Origin: an uncultured bacterium
Lineage (GTDB): Bacteria; Pseudomonadota; Gammaproteobacteria; Burkholderiales; Burkholderiaceae_E
Length of the DNA stretch: 5,091 nucleotides
Assembly (NCBI GenBank): GCA_903864485.1
Contig: CAIPGD010000330.1
Coordinates: forward strand, 1-5,091
Reading direction: 5' to 3'
In this document: positions 1 through 5,091 of the stretch, in pieces
Position numbering within the stretch: position 1 is the stretch's first letter
Layout of the letters: each line of letters starts with the position of its first letter
The notes under the pieces: generated by a model
Told to the model about the DNA's origin: nothing
The model's input: the letters and a program-made list of their open reading frames with translations, nothing else
Databases searched by the model: none
Translations under genes and position numbers: made by a program

Positions 1-1
1 G

Positions 2-1135
2 GCCACCGTGATGGCCACGGGTGGCTTGACGCGCCTGTATCGGCGCAATAGTGCCTCGGCCAATATGGGCGGCGATGGATATGCGCTCGCTCTTCGGGCG
101 GGCGCGGCTTTGCTTGATATGGAGTTTGTCCAATTCTTTCCGATTGGCCACCTCGCGCCCCGCATGATTGGAATGGACCCGATTATGTGGGACCCGTTCC
201 GCTACAAACTCGGCGGTCGTCTTCTGAATGGAAATCGTGAGGAGTTTGTGCAGAACTACGGCGCTGCCGTTTCGGACAAGTACATTGTGACCCGTGATTT
301 GGCGACTTATGCGATTACCAAAGAGGTCGAAGCGGGGAGGGGTTCTCCCAATGGCGGCGCCTATTTGTCATTTGAGCATCTGAGTGCCGAGGTCTTGCGC
401 GAAGCGTTCGGGCCCGTGATCGATCGGATCGCCAACAACGGAATCGATCTCACCAAGATGTCAATCGAAGTGGCGCCGATCGCTCACTATCACATGGGCG
501 GTATCCAGGTCGATGCACAGATGAGAACGACATTGGCAGGTCTTTTTGCAGCGGGTGAAGCTGTTGGTGGCGCTAACGGCGCTAACCGGTTATCCGGAAA
601 TGCGATCACGGAAGCTCTGGCATTCGGGCGCAGAGCGGGTCGCAATGCAGCTCAGGACGCGCTCGCGAGCGGTGCGCTGCGTTGGGATGGCGCAAGGCAT
701 GATGTGCACTGGTATACCCAGGGCCCCTCCGGTTTGGACTTCAATCCGGCGCAGATGCTTGTCGAATTACAGGCGCTGATGGCGGATGAGGTCGGCCCGT
801 TTCGGACTGAGGCTGGCCTGCAACGAGCGTTACACAGACTAACGGCCATGCGCGCGCAGGTCGGGGAAGTGCCCCCAAAAGGAACCGGTGGGCTGGATTG
901 CGTCCGGATTGATTGGTTCGATCTTTTTCAGATGTTGCTCGTGGCTGAAGTCGTGACGCGCGCCGCTTTGCTTCGTACCGAGAGCCGCGGGGCGCATCAG
1001 CGCGAGGATTTCCCTGGACTTGACGAGTCCTGGAGGGTCAATCAGGTGGTCAGTAGGGATGGCAGTCAGTTGAATTTTGTGCGCCGCTTGGTACCGGCAT
1101 CGGTGCCAATCCTCGATCCCGTGGAGCTCGTATGA
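2..1135 (+). CDS. FAD-dependent succinate dehydrogenase/fumarate reductase family flavoprotein, C-terminal part (5' end outside window)
   Basis: This is the C-terminal two thirds of a flavoprotein of the SdhA/FrdA/NadB superfamily. The frame is open to the left edge, and the ATG/GTG codons near base 8 lie inside the conserved 'ATGG' strand, so the true start and the N-terminal FAD Rossmann motif are off-window. Visible signatures are GGDGYALALRAGA and MEFVQF (about 66-136), the family Arg of the TRD segment (293-295), HYHMGG (485-502), GLFAAGEAVGGANGANRLSG (539-598) and ESRGAHQRED in the C-terminal helical domain (about 979-1008). By analogy with E. coli FrdA, Arg287, His355 and Arg390 have counterparts at 293-295, 485-487 and 587-589. 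The His of the usual QFHPT motif is Phe here (137-139). The gene overlaps the next one by ATGA, so the two products probably form one enzyme that moves electrons between an organic substrate and the [2Fe-2S] partner. The substrate cannot be named, and 'succinate dehydrogenase' should be read as a family name only. Confidence 0.9.
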   Translation, partial: ATVMATGGLTRLYRRNSASANMGGDGYALALRAGAALLDMEFVQFFPIGHLAPRMIGMDPIMWDPFRYKLGGRLLNGNREEFVQNYGAAVSDKYIVTRDLATYAITKEVEAGRGSPNGGAYLSFEHLSAEVLREAFGPVIDRIANNGIDLTKMSIEVAPIAHYHMGGIQVDAQMRTTLAGLFAAGEAVGGANGANRLSGNAITEALAFGRRAGRNAAQDALASGALRWDGARHDVHWYTQGPSGLDFNPAQMLVELQALMADEVGPFRTEAGLQRALHRLTAMRAQVGEVPPKGTGGLDCVRIDWFDLFQMLLVAEVVTRAALLRTESRGAHQREDFPGLDESWRVNQVVSRDGSQLNFVRRLVPASVPILDPVELV

Positions 1136-1482
1136 GCGACGTCGACAGTCTGCATGTCAATCTTCGCGTCAAGCGGGGCGCCGCAGGCGAAACCTTGCGG
1201 TTTGAGACTCATGACGTCCCGTTCGAGCCGGGGCAGTCCGTGCTGGATGCCTTACGTTGGGTTCGGGCGAACGTGGACCCGAGCCTGGCCATTCGATATT
1301 CCTGCATCAATGCGAATGCCTGCAAGGAATGCATGATGAGGGTCGACGGCAAGACCGTCTATGCCTGCCTGGCAAAATTGGAGGCGCGGGAGATGGTGGT
1401 TGAACCCTTGCCCAACAAGCCGCTGGTGAGAGACCTTGTGACCGAGGTGGCGCCTTCGGACGAGGAGTTGTATCTGCGCTGA
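1132..1482 (+). CDS. Small [2Fe-2S] ferredoxin-like protein resembling the N-terminal domain of SdhB/FrdB
   Basis: This 116-residue protein probably carries a single [2Fe-2S] cluster and accepts electrons from, or donates them to, the flavoprotein encoded just upstream. The cluster ligands are Cys58, Cys64, Cys67 and Cys79, in the stretch RYSCINANACKEC followed by VDGKTVYAC. The fold resembles the N-terminal plant-ferredoxin-like domain of succinate dehydrogenase/fumarate reductase iron-sulfur subunits. The C-terminal domain of those subunits, with its [4Fe-4S] and [3Fe-4S] cysteines, is absent: the family is usually about 230-260 residues and this ends at 116 with an ELYLR tail. The first ligand spacing is C-x5-C, whereas SdhB and plant ferredoxins have C-x4-C. 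The start is supported by GGAG at 1123-1126, five bases before the ATG, and by the ATGA overlap with the preceding stop, which implies translational coupling. No membrane anchor gene follows, so the complex is probably soluble or uses another partner. Confidence 0.86.
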   Translation: MSDVDSLHVNLRVKRGAAGETLRFETHDVPFEPGQSVLDALRWVRANVDPSLAIRYSCINANACKECMMRVDGKTVYACLAKLEAREMVVEPLPNKPLVRDLVTEVAPSDEELYLR

Positions 1483-1498
1483 TTTAGGAGCCTGCGCC

Positions 1499-2308
1499 TC
1501 AGGCCGTGCCGACCACTCCACCGTCACAGGCAATCGTCTGGCCCACAATGTATTCACCCGCGCGCGAGCACAGGAAAATGGCAAGACCCGCAATATCCTG
1601 AGCCGTGCCTACCCGTCCGCTTGGGTTGGATTGGCCCACCTGATCCCAGTTCACGCCCTCGGTCTCTCCGCCAAAACCGACGCCAGTACTGAGCATCCAG
1701 GTTGGGAACGGTCCGGGTGCGATGGCGTTGAACAAAATGCGCTCTTTGGTCAAGTGCGTAGCCATGAAACGGGTCAGGTGATGCACCGCCGCCTTGGATG
1801 CGCCATAAGAGAACGCATCAAACGCAGAACTCTTGAGTCCATCGATTGAACCAATGTTGATCACTCGCGAGGGGCTGGCACCCTGCGCGGCAGTCCGCAA
1901 CAGGGGCAGCAGTTTTTGGGTCAGAAAGAAAACACCCTTGACATTGGTGTCCATGACTTTGTCCCAGCCGGCTTCCGGAAACTGATCGAGCGGCGCGCCC
2001 CAGGAGGCGCCGGCGTTATTCACCAGAATATCCAGCTTAGTATCATGCGCGGCCAGTTGTGCCGCCAGGCTTTCAACGCCTGCCAGGTTAGACAAATCCG
2101 CGGGCAGGGCGATGCATTGCCCACCATAGTCCTGGCTCAGGCGCTCGGCCGTGGCCTCGCAGACCTTGGCTTTACGCGACGAGATATAGACCTTGGCGCC
2201 CTGGGAAAGGAAACCGGCCGCGATCATTTCGCCGATGCCGCGAGAGCCGCCAGTGACGAGTGCCGTTTTGCCCTGAATGGAAAAGAGATTTTTGAAGTTT
2301 TCGCTCAC
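1499..2308 (-). CDS. Short-chain dehydrogenase/reductase, RhlG-like (probable NADPH-dependent 3-oxoacyl reductase)
   Basis: This is a classical SDR of 269 residues, probably cytosolic. The cofactor motif TGGSRGIG is at residues 19-26, Asp71 sits in the PADLS segment, NNAG is at 97-100, and the catalytic set is Asn122, Ser154, Tyr168 and Lys172 (YGASK). Arg45, just after the second beta strand (SSRK), favours NADPH over NADH. The overall wording (TGGSRGIGEMIA, NNAGASWGAPL, RVINIGSIDG, IAPGPFP) is closest, from memory, to Pseudomonas RhlG, an NADPH-dependent beta-ketoacyl reductase. The natural substrate here is unknown; a 3-oxoacyl-CoA or a cyclic or isoprenoid ketone would fit. The start is GTG (2306-2308), with no good Shine-Dalgarno sequence and no in-frame ATG between it and the fadH stop. 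With only 20 bases separating it from fadH, it is probably translated by coupling on the same mRNA. Its stop lies 16 bases from the convergent ferredoxin gene. Confidence 0.93.
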   Translation of the reverse strand: MSENFKNLFSIQGKTALVTGGSRGIGEMIAAGFLSQGAKVYISSRKAKVCEATAERLSQDYGGQCIALPADLSNLAGVESLAAQLAAHDTKLDILVNNAGASWGAPLDQFPEAGWDKVMDTNVKGVFFLTQKLLPLLRTAAQGASPSRVINIGSIDGLKSSAFDAFSYGASKAAVHHLTRFMATHLTKERILFNAIAPGPFPTWMLSTGVGFGGETEGVNWDQVGQSNPSGRVGTAQDIAGLAIFLCSRAGEYIVGQTIACDGGVVGTA

Positions 2309-2328
2309 GTTACTACTCAGGTTAAGGA

Positions 2329-4857
2329 TTATTGGGGGGCTTTGAATGCCGCCATGTAGGGCGCCATGCGCTTGCTCATCTCATCGGCCAGCGCCTGTAA
2401 GCCGCTCATGGGACGGACCATCACCTCAAAGTCGACGATGAGTCCCTGGGCATCGAACTGGATCAGGTCGATCCCCTTGAGCGCCTTGCCGTTTACCTTG
2501 GCGCTGAATTCCAGCATCACGCTGGTGCCGTCCGCCCCTGCGAGTTCGCGGTGATAGACAAAGTCATCGAACACCTGGCTGGCTGCAGCTAAAAACAATT
2601 GCACCACGGGTGCGGTGGCATACGGTGTATGGGCGACAGGCGAACGAAAGACCGCCTTGGGATGGAGAATCGAGCCGAGTTCGCCCATGTCCTCTTGATC
2701 GATCATGTCGTGCCAGAGGGCCAGCGACTTGGCGACAGCGGGCAATAGTTGAAGGCCGGCGGGGGGCGCTGGGGCAGCGGGTGTTGTCGCCTGGTGGGTG
2801 GCGGTGACTGGTGCTTGATGGGTGTGGCTGGGGTTGCCCAGCGACAGGGCCAACTCGGTTCCCTGTTTGATCGCGTGTTTGGCGTCGAGTTCGACCGCCT
2901 TATACGCGCCGCCAATGAGATGCACAGTGCAACCGGCAGCGACCAGCGCGTCCTGCAATTCGCGCTGCGGTTCCTGCCCTGCACACACCACCACCGTGTC
3001 CGCCGGAATTGTTATGTCCTGGTCGCCCATCGTGATGTGCAGACCGGCGTCGTCGATGCGACGGTAAGTGACGCCGTTGAGCATCTCAACCGCGCGATTT
3101 TTGAGCGATGTCCGGTGGATCCAGCCGGTGGTTTTGCCCAAGCCCTCGCCGACTTTTCCGGACTTGCGCTGCAAGAGGTAAACCTTACGGGGACTCGGTT
3201 CGATATGGGCCGTCTGCAATCCGCCTGCCGTCGAATATTGGGTGTCCACGCCCCATTCAGCGAAAAACCGGGCCTTGTCCAGGCTGGGGCTCGTGCCTTC
3301 GTGCAGCAGGTATTCCGCCACATCAAACCCAATCCCGCCAGCACCGATTAGTGCCACGGTCTTGCCCACGGCGCACTTGTCGCGAATCACCTCCAGGTAA
3401 CCGCGAACCTTTGGGTGATGGATGCCGTCAATCTGCGGGATACGCGGACTAACGCCCGTGGCCAAAACCACTTCTTTGAAGCCAGCGTCGATGATTGACT
3501 GGGCGCTCACCTTTTGGCCGAGCTTCACGCTGACGCCGGTCAGTTCAAGTTGCTTGCCAAAATAACGCAGCGTCTCGTAGAACTCTTCCTTACCCGGTAT
3601 CTGCTTCGCAATGTTAAATTGACCACCAATTTCGCTGGCAGCATCAAACAAGGTGACCTCAAAGCCGCGACGCGCCGCCGTGGTCGCAAATGCCAAACCG
3701 GCTGGGCCGGCACCCACCACCGCAACGCGCTCTTTTGAGAGCGCCGGCGTTTCGATCATCAGGGTCTCGTGGCAGGCACGCGGATTGACCAGGCAGGACG
3801 TGATCTTGCCGCCAAAAGTGTGGTCCAGACAGGCCTGGTTGCAACCGATGCAGGTATTGATTTCATCGGCTTTGCCTGCAGCCGCCTTGTTCACAAAATC
3901 TGGGTCGGCGAGGAACGGCCGTGCCATCGACACCATGTCTGCCATGCCATCGGCCAACACCTGTTCGGCTACCTCGGGCGTGTTGATGCGGTTCGTGGCA
4001 ATGAGCGGGATCCCCACTTTGCCCTTGAGCTGCTGCGTCACCCACGCAAAGGCGGCGCGTGGCACTTTTGTCGCAATGGTCGGAATGCGCGCCTCGTGCC
4101 AGCCAATGCCGGTGTTCAAAATCGTAACCCCAGCCGCCTCGAGCGCTTGCGCCAGTTGTACCACTTCGGCCAGGGTCGACCCGCCTTCCACGAGATCGAG
4201 CATGGAGAGGCGAAAGATCAGGATGAAATTGGCCCCCACCTTGGCTCGCGTGCGCCGGACAATTTCCAGCGGGAAGCGGATGCGGTTTTCATAGCTGCCG
4301 CCCCAGGCGTCGTCGCGGTGATTGGTGTGCGCGGCGATGAATTCGTTGATCAGGTACCCCTCGGAGCCCATGATTTCCACGCCGTCATAGCCTGCACTTT
4401 GGGCCAGCGCAGCCGCGCGTACAAAATCTTCAATCGTCTGTTCCACCTCTTCGGTGCTGAGCGCATGCGGGCGAAAAGGGTTGATCGGCGCTTTGATTGC
4501 GCTCGGCGCGACCAGGTCGGGGTGATAGGCGTAGCGCCCAAAGTGCAGGATCTGCATACAGATCTTGCCACCGGCGTCATGGACCGCCTGGGTCACGACT
4601 TTGTGCTTTTGCGCCTCTTCGGGCGTGGTCATCCTAGCGCCACCCGGCATGGGACGGGCACGGTCGTTCGGTGCAATACCGCCGGTCACAATCAACGCCA
4701 CACCACCGCGTGCCCGCTCGGCATAAAAAGCGGCCATCCGTTCAAAACCGTTTTTGGCCTCTTCGAGCCCAACATGCATCGAACCCATCAGAACCCGATT
4801 TTTGAGGGTTGTGAAGCCCAGATCGAGAGGGCTGAGCATGAGCGGGTAGGCGGTCAT
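2329..4857 (-). CDS. fadH: NADPH-dependent 2,4-dienoyl-CoA reductase FadH with an extra C-terminal NTF2/SnoaL-like domain
   Basis: FadH reduces 2,4-dienoyl-CoA intermediates, formed when polyunsaturated acyl chains pass through beta-oxidation, using NADPH through FAD, a [4Fe-4S] cluster and FMN. Residues 1 to about 673 match E. coli FadH (about 672 residues) nearly end to end. The Old Yellow Enzyme-type TIM barrel is at about 5-330, with MGSEGYLINEF (Tyr168) and GIGWHEAR (His254), equivalents of catalytic Tyr166 and His252. The [4Fe-4S] ligands are Cys336, Cys339, Cys343 and Cys355. The FAD motif GAGPAG is at 382-387, QFNIAKQIPGKEEFYETLRY follows at about 413-432, the NADPH motif GAGGIG is at 505-510, and GLGKTTGWIHRT is at 572-583. 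The protein then runs on to residue 842: a linker at about 675-700 and an NTF2-like domain at about 704-830. The ATG is supported by AGGGA seven bases upstream and by alignment with the E. coli N-terminus. No key residue is missing. It is the first gene of a minus-strand operon with the SDR. Confidence 0.96.
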   Translation of the reverse strand: MTAYPLMLSPLDLGFTTLKNRVLMGSMHVGLEEAKNGFERMAAFYAERARGGVALIVTGGIAPNDRARPMPGGARMTTPEEAQKHKVVTQAVHDAGGKICMQILHFGRYAYHPDLVAPSAIKAPINPFRPHALSTEEVEQTIEDFVRAAALAQSAGYDGVEIMGSEGYLINEFIAAHTNHRDDAWGGSYENRIRFPLEIVRRTRAKVGANFILIFRLSMLDLVEGGSTLAEVVQLAQALEAAGVTILNTGIGWHEARIPTIATKVPRAAFAWVTQQLKGKVGIPLIATNRINTPEVAEQVLADGMADMVSMARPFLADPDFVNKAAAGKADEINTCIGCNQACLDHTFGGKITSCLVNPRACHETLMIETPALSKERVAVVGAGPAGLAFATTAARRGFEVTLFDAASEIGGQFNIAKQIPGKEEFYETLRYFGKQLELTGVSVKLGQKVSAQSIIDAGFKEVVLATGVSPRIPQIDGIHHPKVRGYLEVIRDKCAVGKTVALIGAGGIGFDVAEYLLHEGTSPSLDKARFFAEWGVDTQYSTAGGLQTAHIEPSPRKVYLLQRKSGKVGEGLGKTTGWIHRTSLKNRAVEMLNGVTYRRIDDAGLHITMGDQDITIPADTVVVCAGQEPQRELQDALVAAGCTVHLIGGAYKAVELDAKHAIKQGTELALSLGNPSHTHQAPVTATHQATTPAAPAPPAGLQLLPAVAKSLALWHDMIDQEDMGELGSILHPKAVFRSPVAHTPYATAPVVQLFLAAASQVFDDFVYHRELAGADGTSVMLEFSAKVNGKALKGIDLIQFDAQGLIVDFEVMVRPMSGLQALADEMSKRMAPYMAAFKAPQ
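2332..2838 (-). other. C-terminal extension of FadH: Pro/Ala/Thr/His-rich linker plus NTF2/SnoaL-like domain
   Basis: This segment encodes FadH residues 674-842, beyond where typical FadH ends (after LALSL). Residues 675-700 form a low-complexity linker with two THQA copies (679-682 and 687-690) and a Pro/Ala run ending in APAPPAG. From about 704 to 830 the pattern is that of a small alpha+beta cone domain of the SnoaL/NTF2 superfamily: a helix (ALWHDMIDQEDMGELGSIL), then AVFRSPVAHTP, a helical stretch (VVQLFLAAASQVF), and strands FVYHREL, SVMLEFSAKVNG, KGIDLIQFDAQG and IVDFEVMVRP. The RSPVxHTP and F-x-VMVRP signatures match stand-alone bacterial proteins annotated as 'nuclear transport factor 2 family', recalled from memory. 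Ketosteroid isomerase-type catalytic residues could not be assigned, so it may be a binding, oligomerisation or isomerase module. It is in frame with no stop or frameshift. Confidence 0.77.
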
Positions 4858-4864
4858 CGAGAGT

Positions 4865-4869
4865 TCCCT
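4865..4869 (-). promoter_or_regulatory. Shine-Dalgarno sequence of fadH
   Basis: On the minus strand AGGGA lies seven bases before the ATG at 4855-4857. This spacing is good and supports the first Met as the start; the resulting N-terminus also matches that of E. coli FadH. The downstream SDR gene lacks a comparable site. Confidence 0.6.
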
Positions 4870-4872
4870 AAA

Positions 4873-4901
4873 AGTAGAATTAGTTTAAGCCAGCGAGTTA
4901 A
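4873..4901 (-). promoter_or_regulatory. Weak candidate sigma70 promoter for fadH
   Basis: On the minus strand TTAACT (4896-4901) and TCTACT (4873-4878) are separated by 17 bases; each matches the sigma70 consensus at four of six positions. The predicted transcript would start near 4866, leaving a leader of only about ten bases that would cut into the Shine-Dalgarno sequence, which argues against it. This is the locally AT-richest stretch upstream of fadH, so the promoter is probably in or near here, but the exact boxes are uncertain. Confidence 0.2.
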
Positions 4902-4955
4902 CCTCTGCATGGATTCCCGCCTGTCATGCGGGTTCCGCCGCCATACAGATCCGCG

Positions 4956-5010
4956 GGCAACCCTCCGGAGACGCCGAGGTAACCCTTGGGCAACATTGAG
5001 GCAACGCCTG
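4956..5010. repeat. Five tandem imperfect 11-base repeats upstream of fadH (GGNRAC plus five variable bases)
   Basis: Five consecutive units begin at 4956, 4967, 4978, 4989 and 5000. They read GGCAACCCTCC, GGAGACGCCGA, GGTAACCCTTG, GGCAACATTGA and GGCAACGCCTG on the + strand. The first six bases are conserved as GG-N-(A/G)-AC, and three units share GGCAAC exactly; the last five bases vary. The neighbouring 11-base blocks on either side do not fit, so the array has clear edges. The period is about one helical turn, so the conserved blocks would face one side of the DNA. The array ends about 98 bases before the fadH start codon. A period of 11 rules out a simple amino-acid repeat. Role inferred: an array of sites for an activator or repressor of the fadH-SDR operon. 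A degenerate minisatellite with no function is the alternative. Confidence 0.6.
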
Positions 5011-5091
5011 ATTCGTGAGTGGCGCGGTCGCACACTTTTCATTCCTCGTGCATAGCCCGAACGTCATGAAAGAGTGCGCGTCCCCGCCACC

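Noticed and set aside
8..13. GTG/ATG at the left edge as the true start of the flavoprotein
   Set aside because: These codons lie inside the conserved ATGG motif and the frame stays open to the window edge, so the gene is simply cut by the window.
1490..1504. GCCTG-N5-CAGGC hairpin between the convergent genes, as a bidirectional terminator
   Set aside because: The stem is only five base pairs, overlaps the SDR stop codon, and has no T-run on either side, so a rho-independent terminator is not supported.
1916..2359. 147-codon + strand frame antisense to the SDR
   Set aside because: It lies opposite the SDR N-terminal Rossmann region and has no recognisable motifs.
2749..3351. 200-codon + strand frame antisense to fadH
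   Set aside because: It is a shadow of fadH with no family motifs; the opposite strand encodes clear FadH motifs throughout.
4921..4927. CTGTCAT, identical to one half-site of a Pho box (PhoB binding)
   Set aside because: A Pho box needs a second similar heptamer 11 bases away; the positions 11 bases on either side (4910-4916 and 4932-4938) do not match.
4882..4945. Sigma54 promoter or FadR operator upstream of fadH
   Set aside because: No TGGCAC-N5-TTGC pair with correct spacing and no FadR-like palindrome could be found by reading either strand.
3769..5055. 428-codon open frame on the + strand, antisense to the N-terminal half of fadH
   Set aside because: It lies opposite strongly conserved FadH sequence, has no recognisable domain, and is the type of long antisense frame expected in GC-rich coding DNA. 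Its tail beyond fadH (from 4909) also looks like random Arg-rich translation.
5042..5091. 3' end of a further minus-strand gene, or 5' end of a + strand gene (ATG at 5066), at the right edge
   Set aside because: A minus-strand frame ending RALFHDVRAMHEE and the + strand frame starting MKECASPP are both possible, but too short to support. No ribosome-binding site precedes the + strand ATG.

Overview
The window reads as ordinary chromosome from a GC-rich Gram-negative bacterium, most likely a proteobacterium and perhaps a betaproteobacterium such as a Burkholderiales member. That guess rests on how closely the large reductase matches enterobacterial FadH, on G/C-rich third codon positions, and on an RhlG-like reductase. 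It is an inference, because no rRNA or other marker gene is present. No tRNA, rRNA, CRISPR array, insertion sequence or phage gene is visible.

Layout. On the + strand, the left edge cuts into a flavoprotein of the succinate dehydrogenase/fumarate reductase family (ends at 1135). It overlaps by ATGA a 116-residue [2Fe-2S] protein that resembles only the N-terminal half of SdhB (1132-1482). Together they look like a two-subunit soluble flavin dehydrogenase or reductase with an iron-sulfur partner. One canonical substrate-binding His is missing from the flavoprotein, so its substrate is probably not plain succinate or fumarate.

Converging on this pair, with only 16 bases between the stop codons, is a two-gene minus-strand operon. 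It is read as fadH (4857 to 2329), then a short-chain dehydrogenase/reductase (2308 to 1499, GTG start, 20 bases after fadH). FadH is the NADPH-dependent 2,4-dienoyl-CoA reductase of unsaturated fatty acid beta-oxidation, with TIM barrel/FMN, [4Fe-4S], FAD and NADPH modules intact. This copy carries about 169 extra C-terminal residues: a Pro/Ala/Thr/His-rich linker followed by an NTF2/SnoaL-like domain. The SDR resembles the NADPH-dependent 3-oxoacyl reductase RhlG. The operon therefore looks like auxiliary acyl-CoA or isoprenoid/alicyclic acid catabolism, in which double bonds and keto groups are reduced with NADPH.

The 234 bases upstream of fadH (4858-5091) contain no convincing gene. They do contain five tandem imperfect 11-base repeats (4956-5010), each beginning GG-N-R-AC, about one DNA helical turn apart. 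Because 11 is not a multiple of 3, this is not a protein-coding repeat. It is a candidate phased regulator-binding array. The two observations most worth a second look are this array and the FadH-NTF2 fusion.
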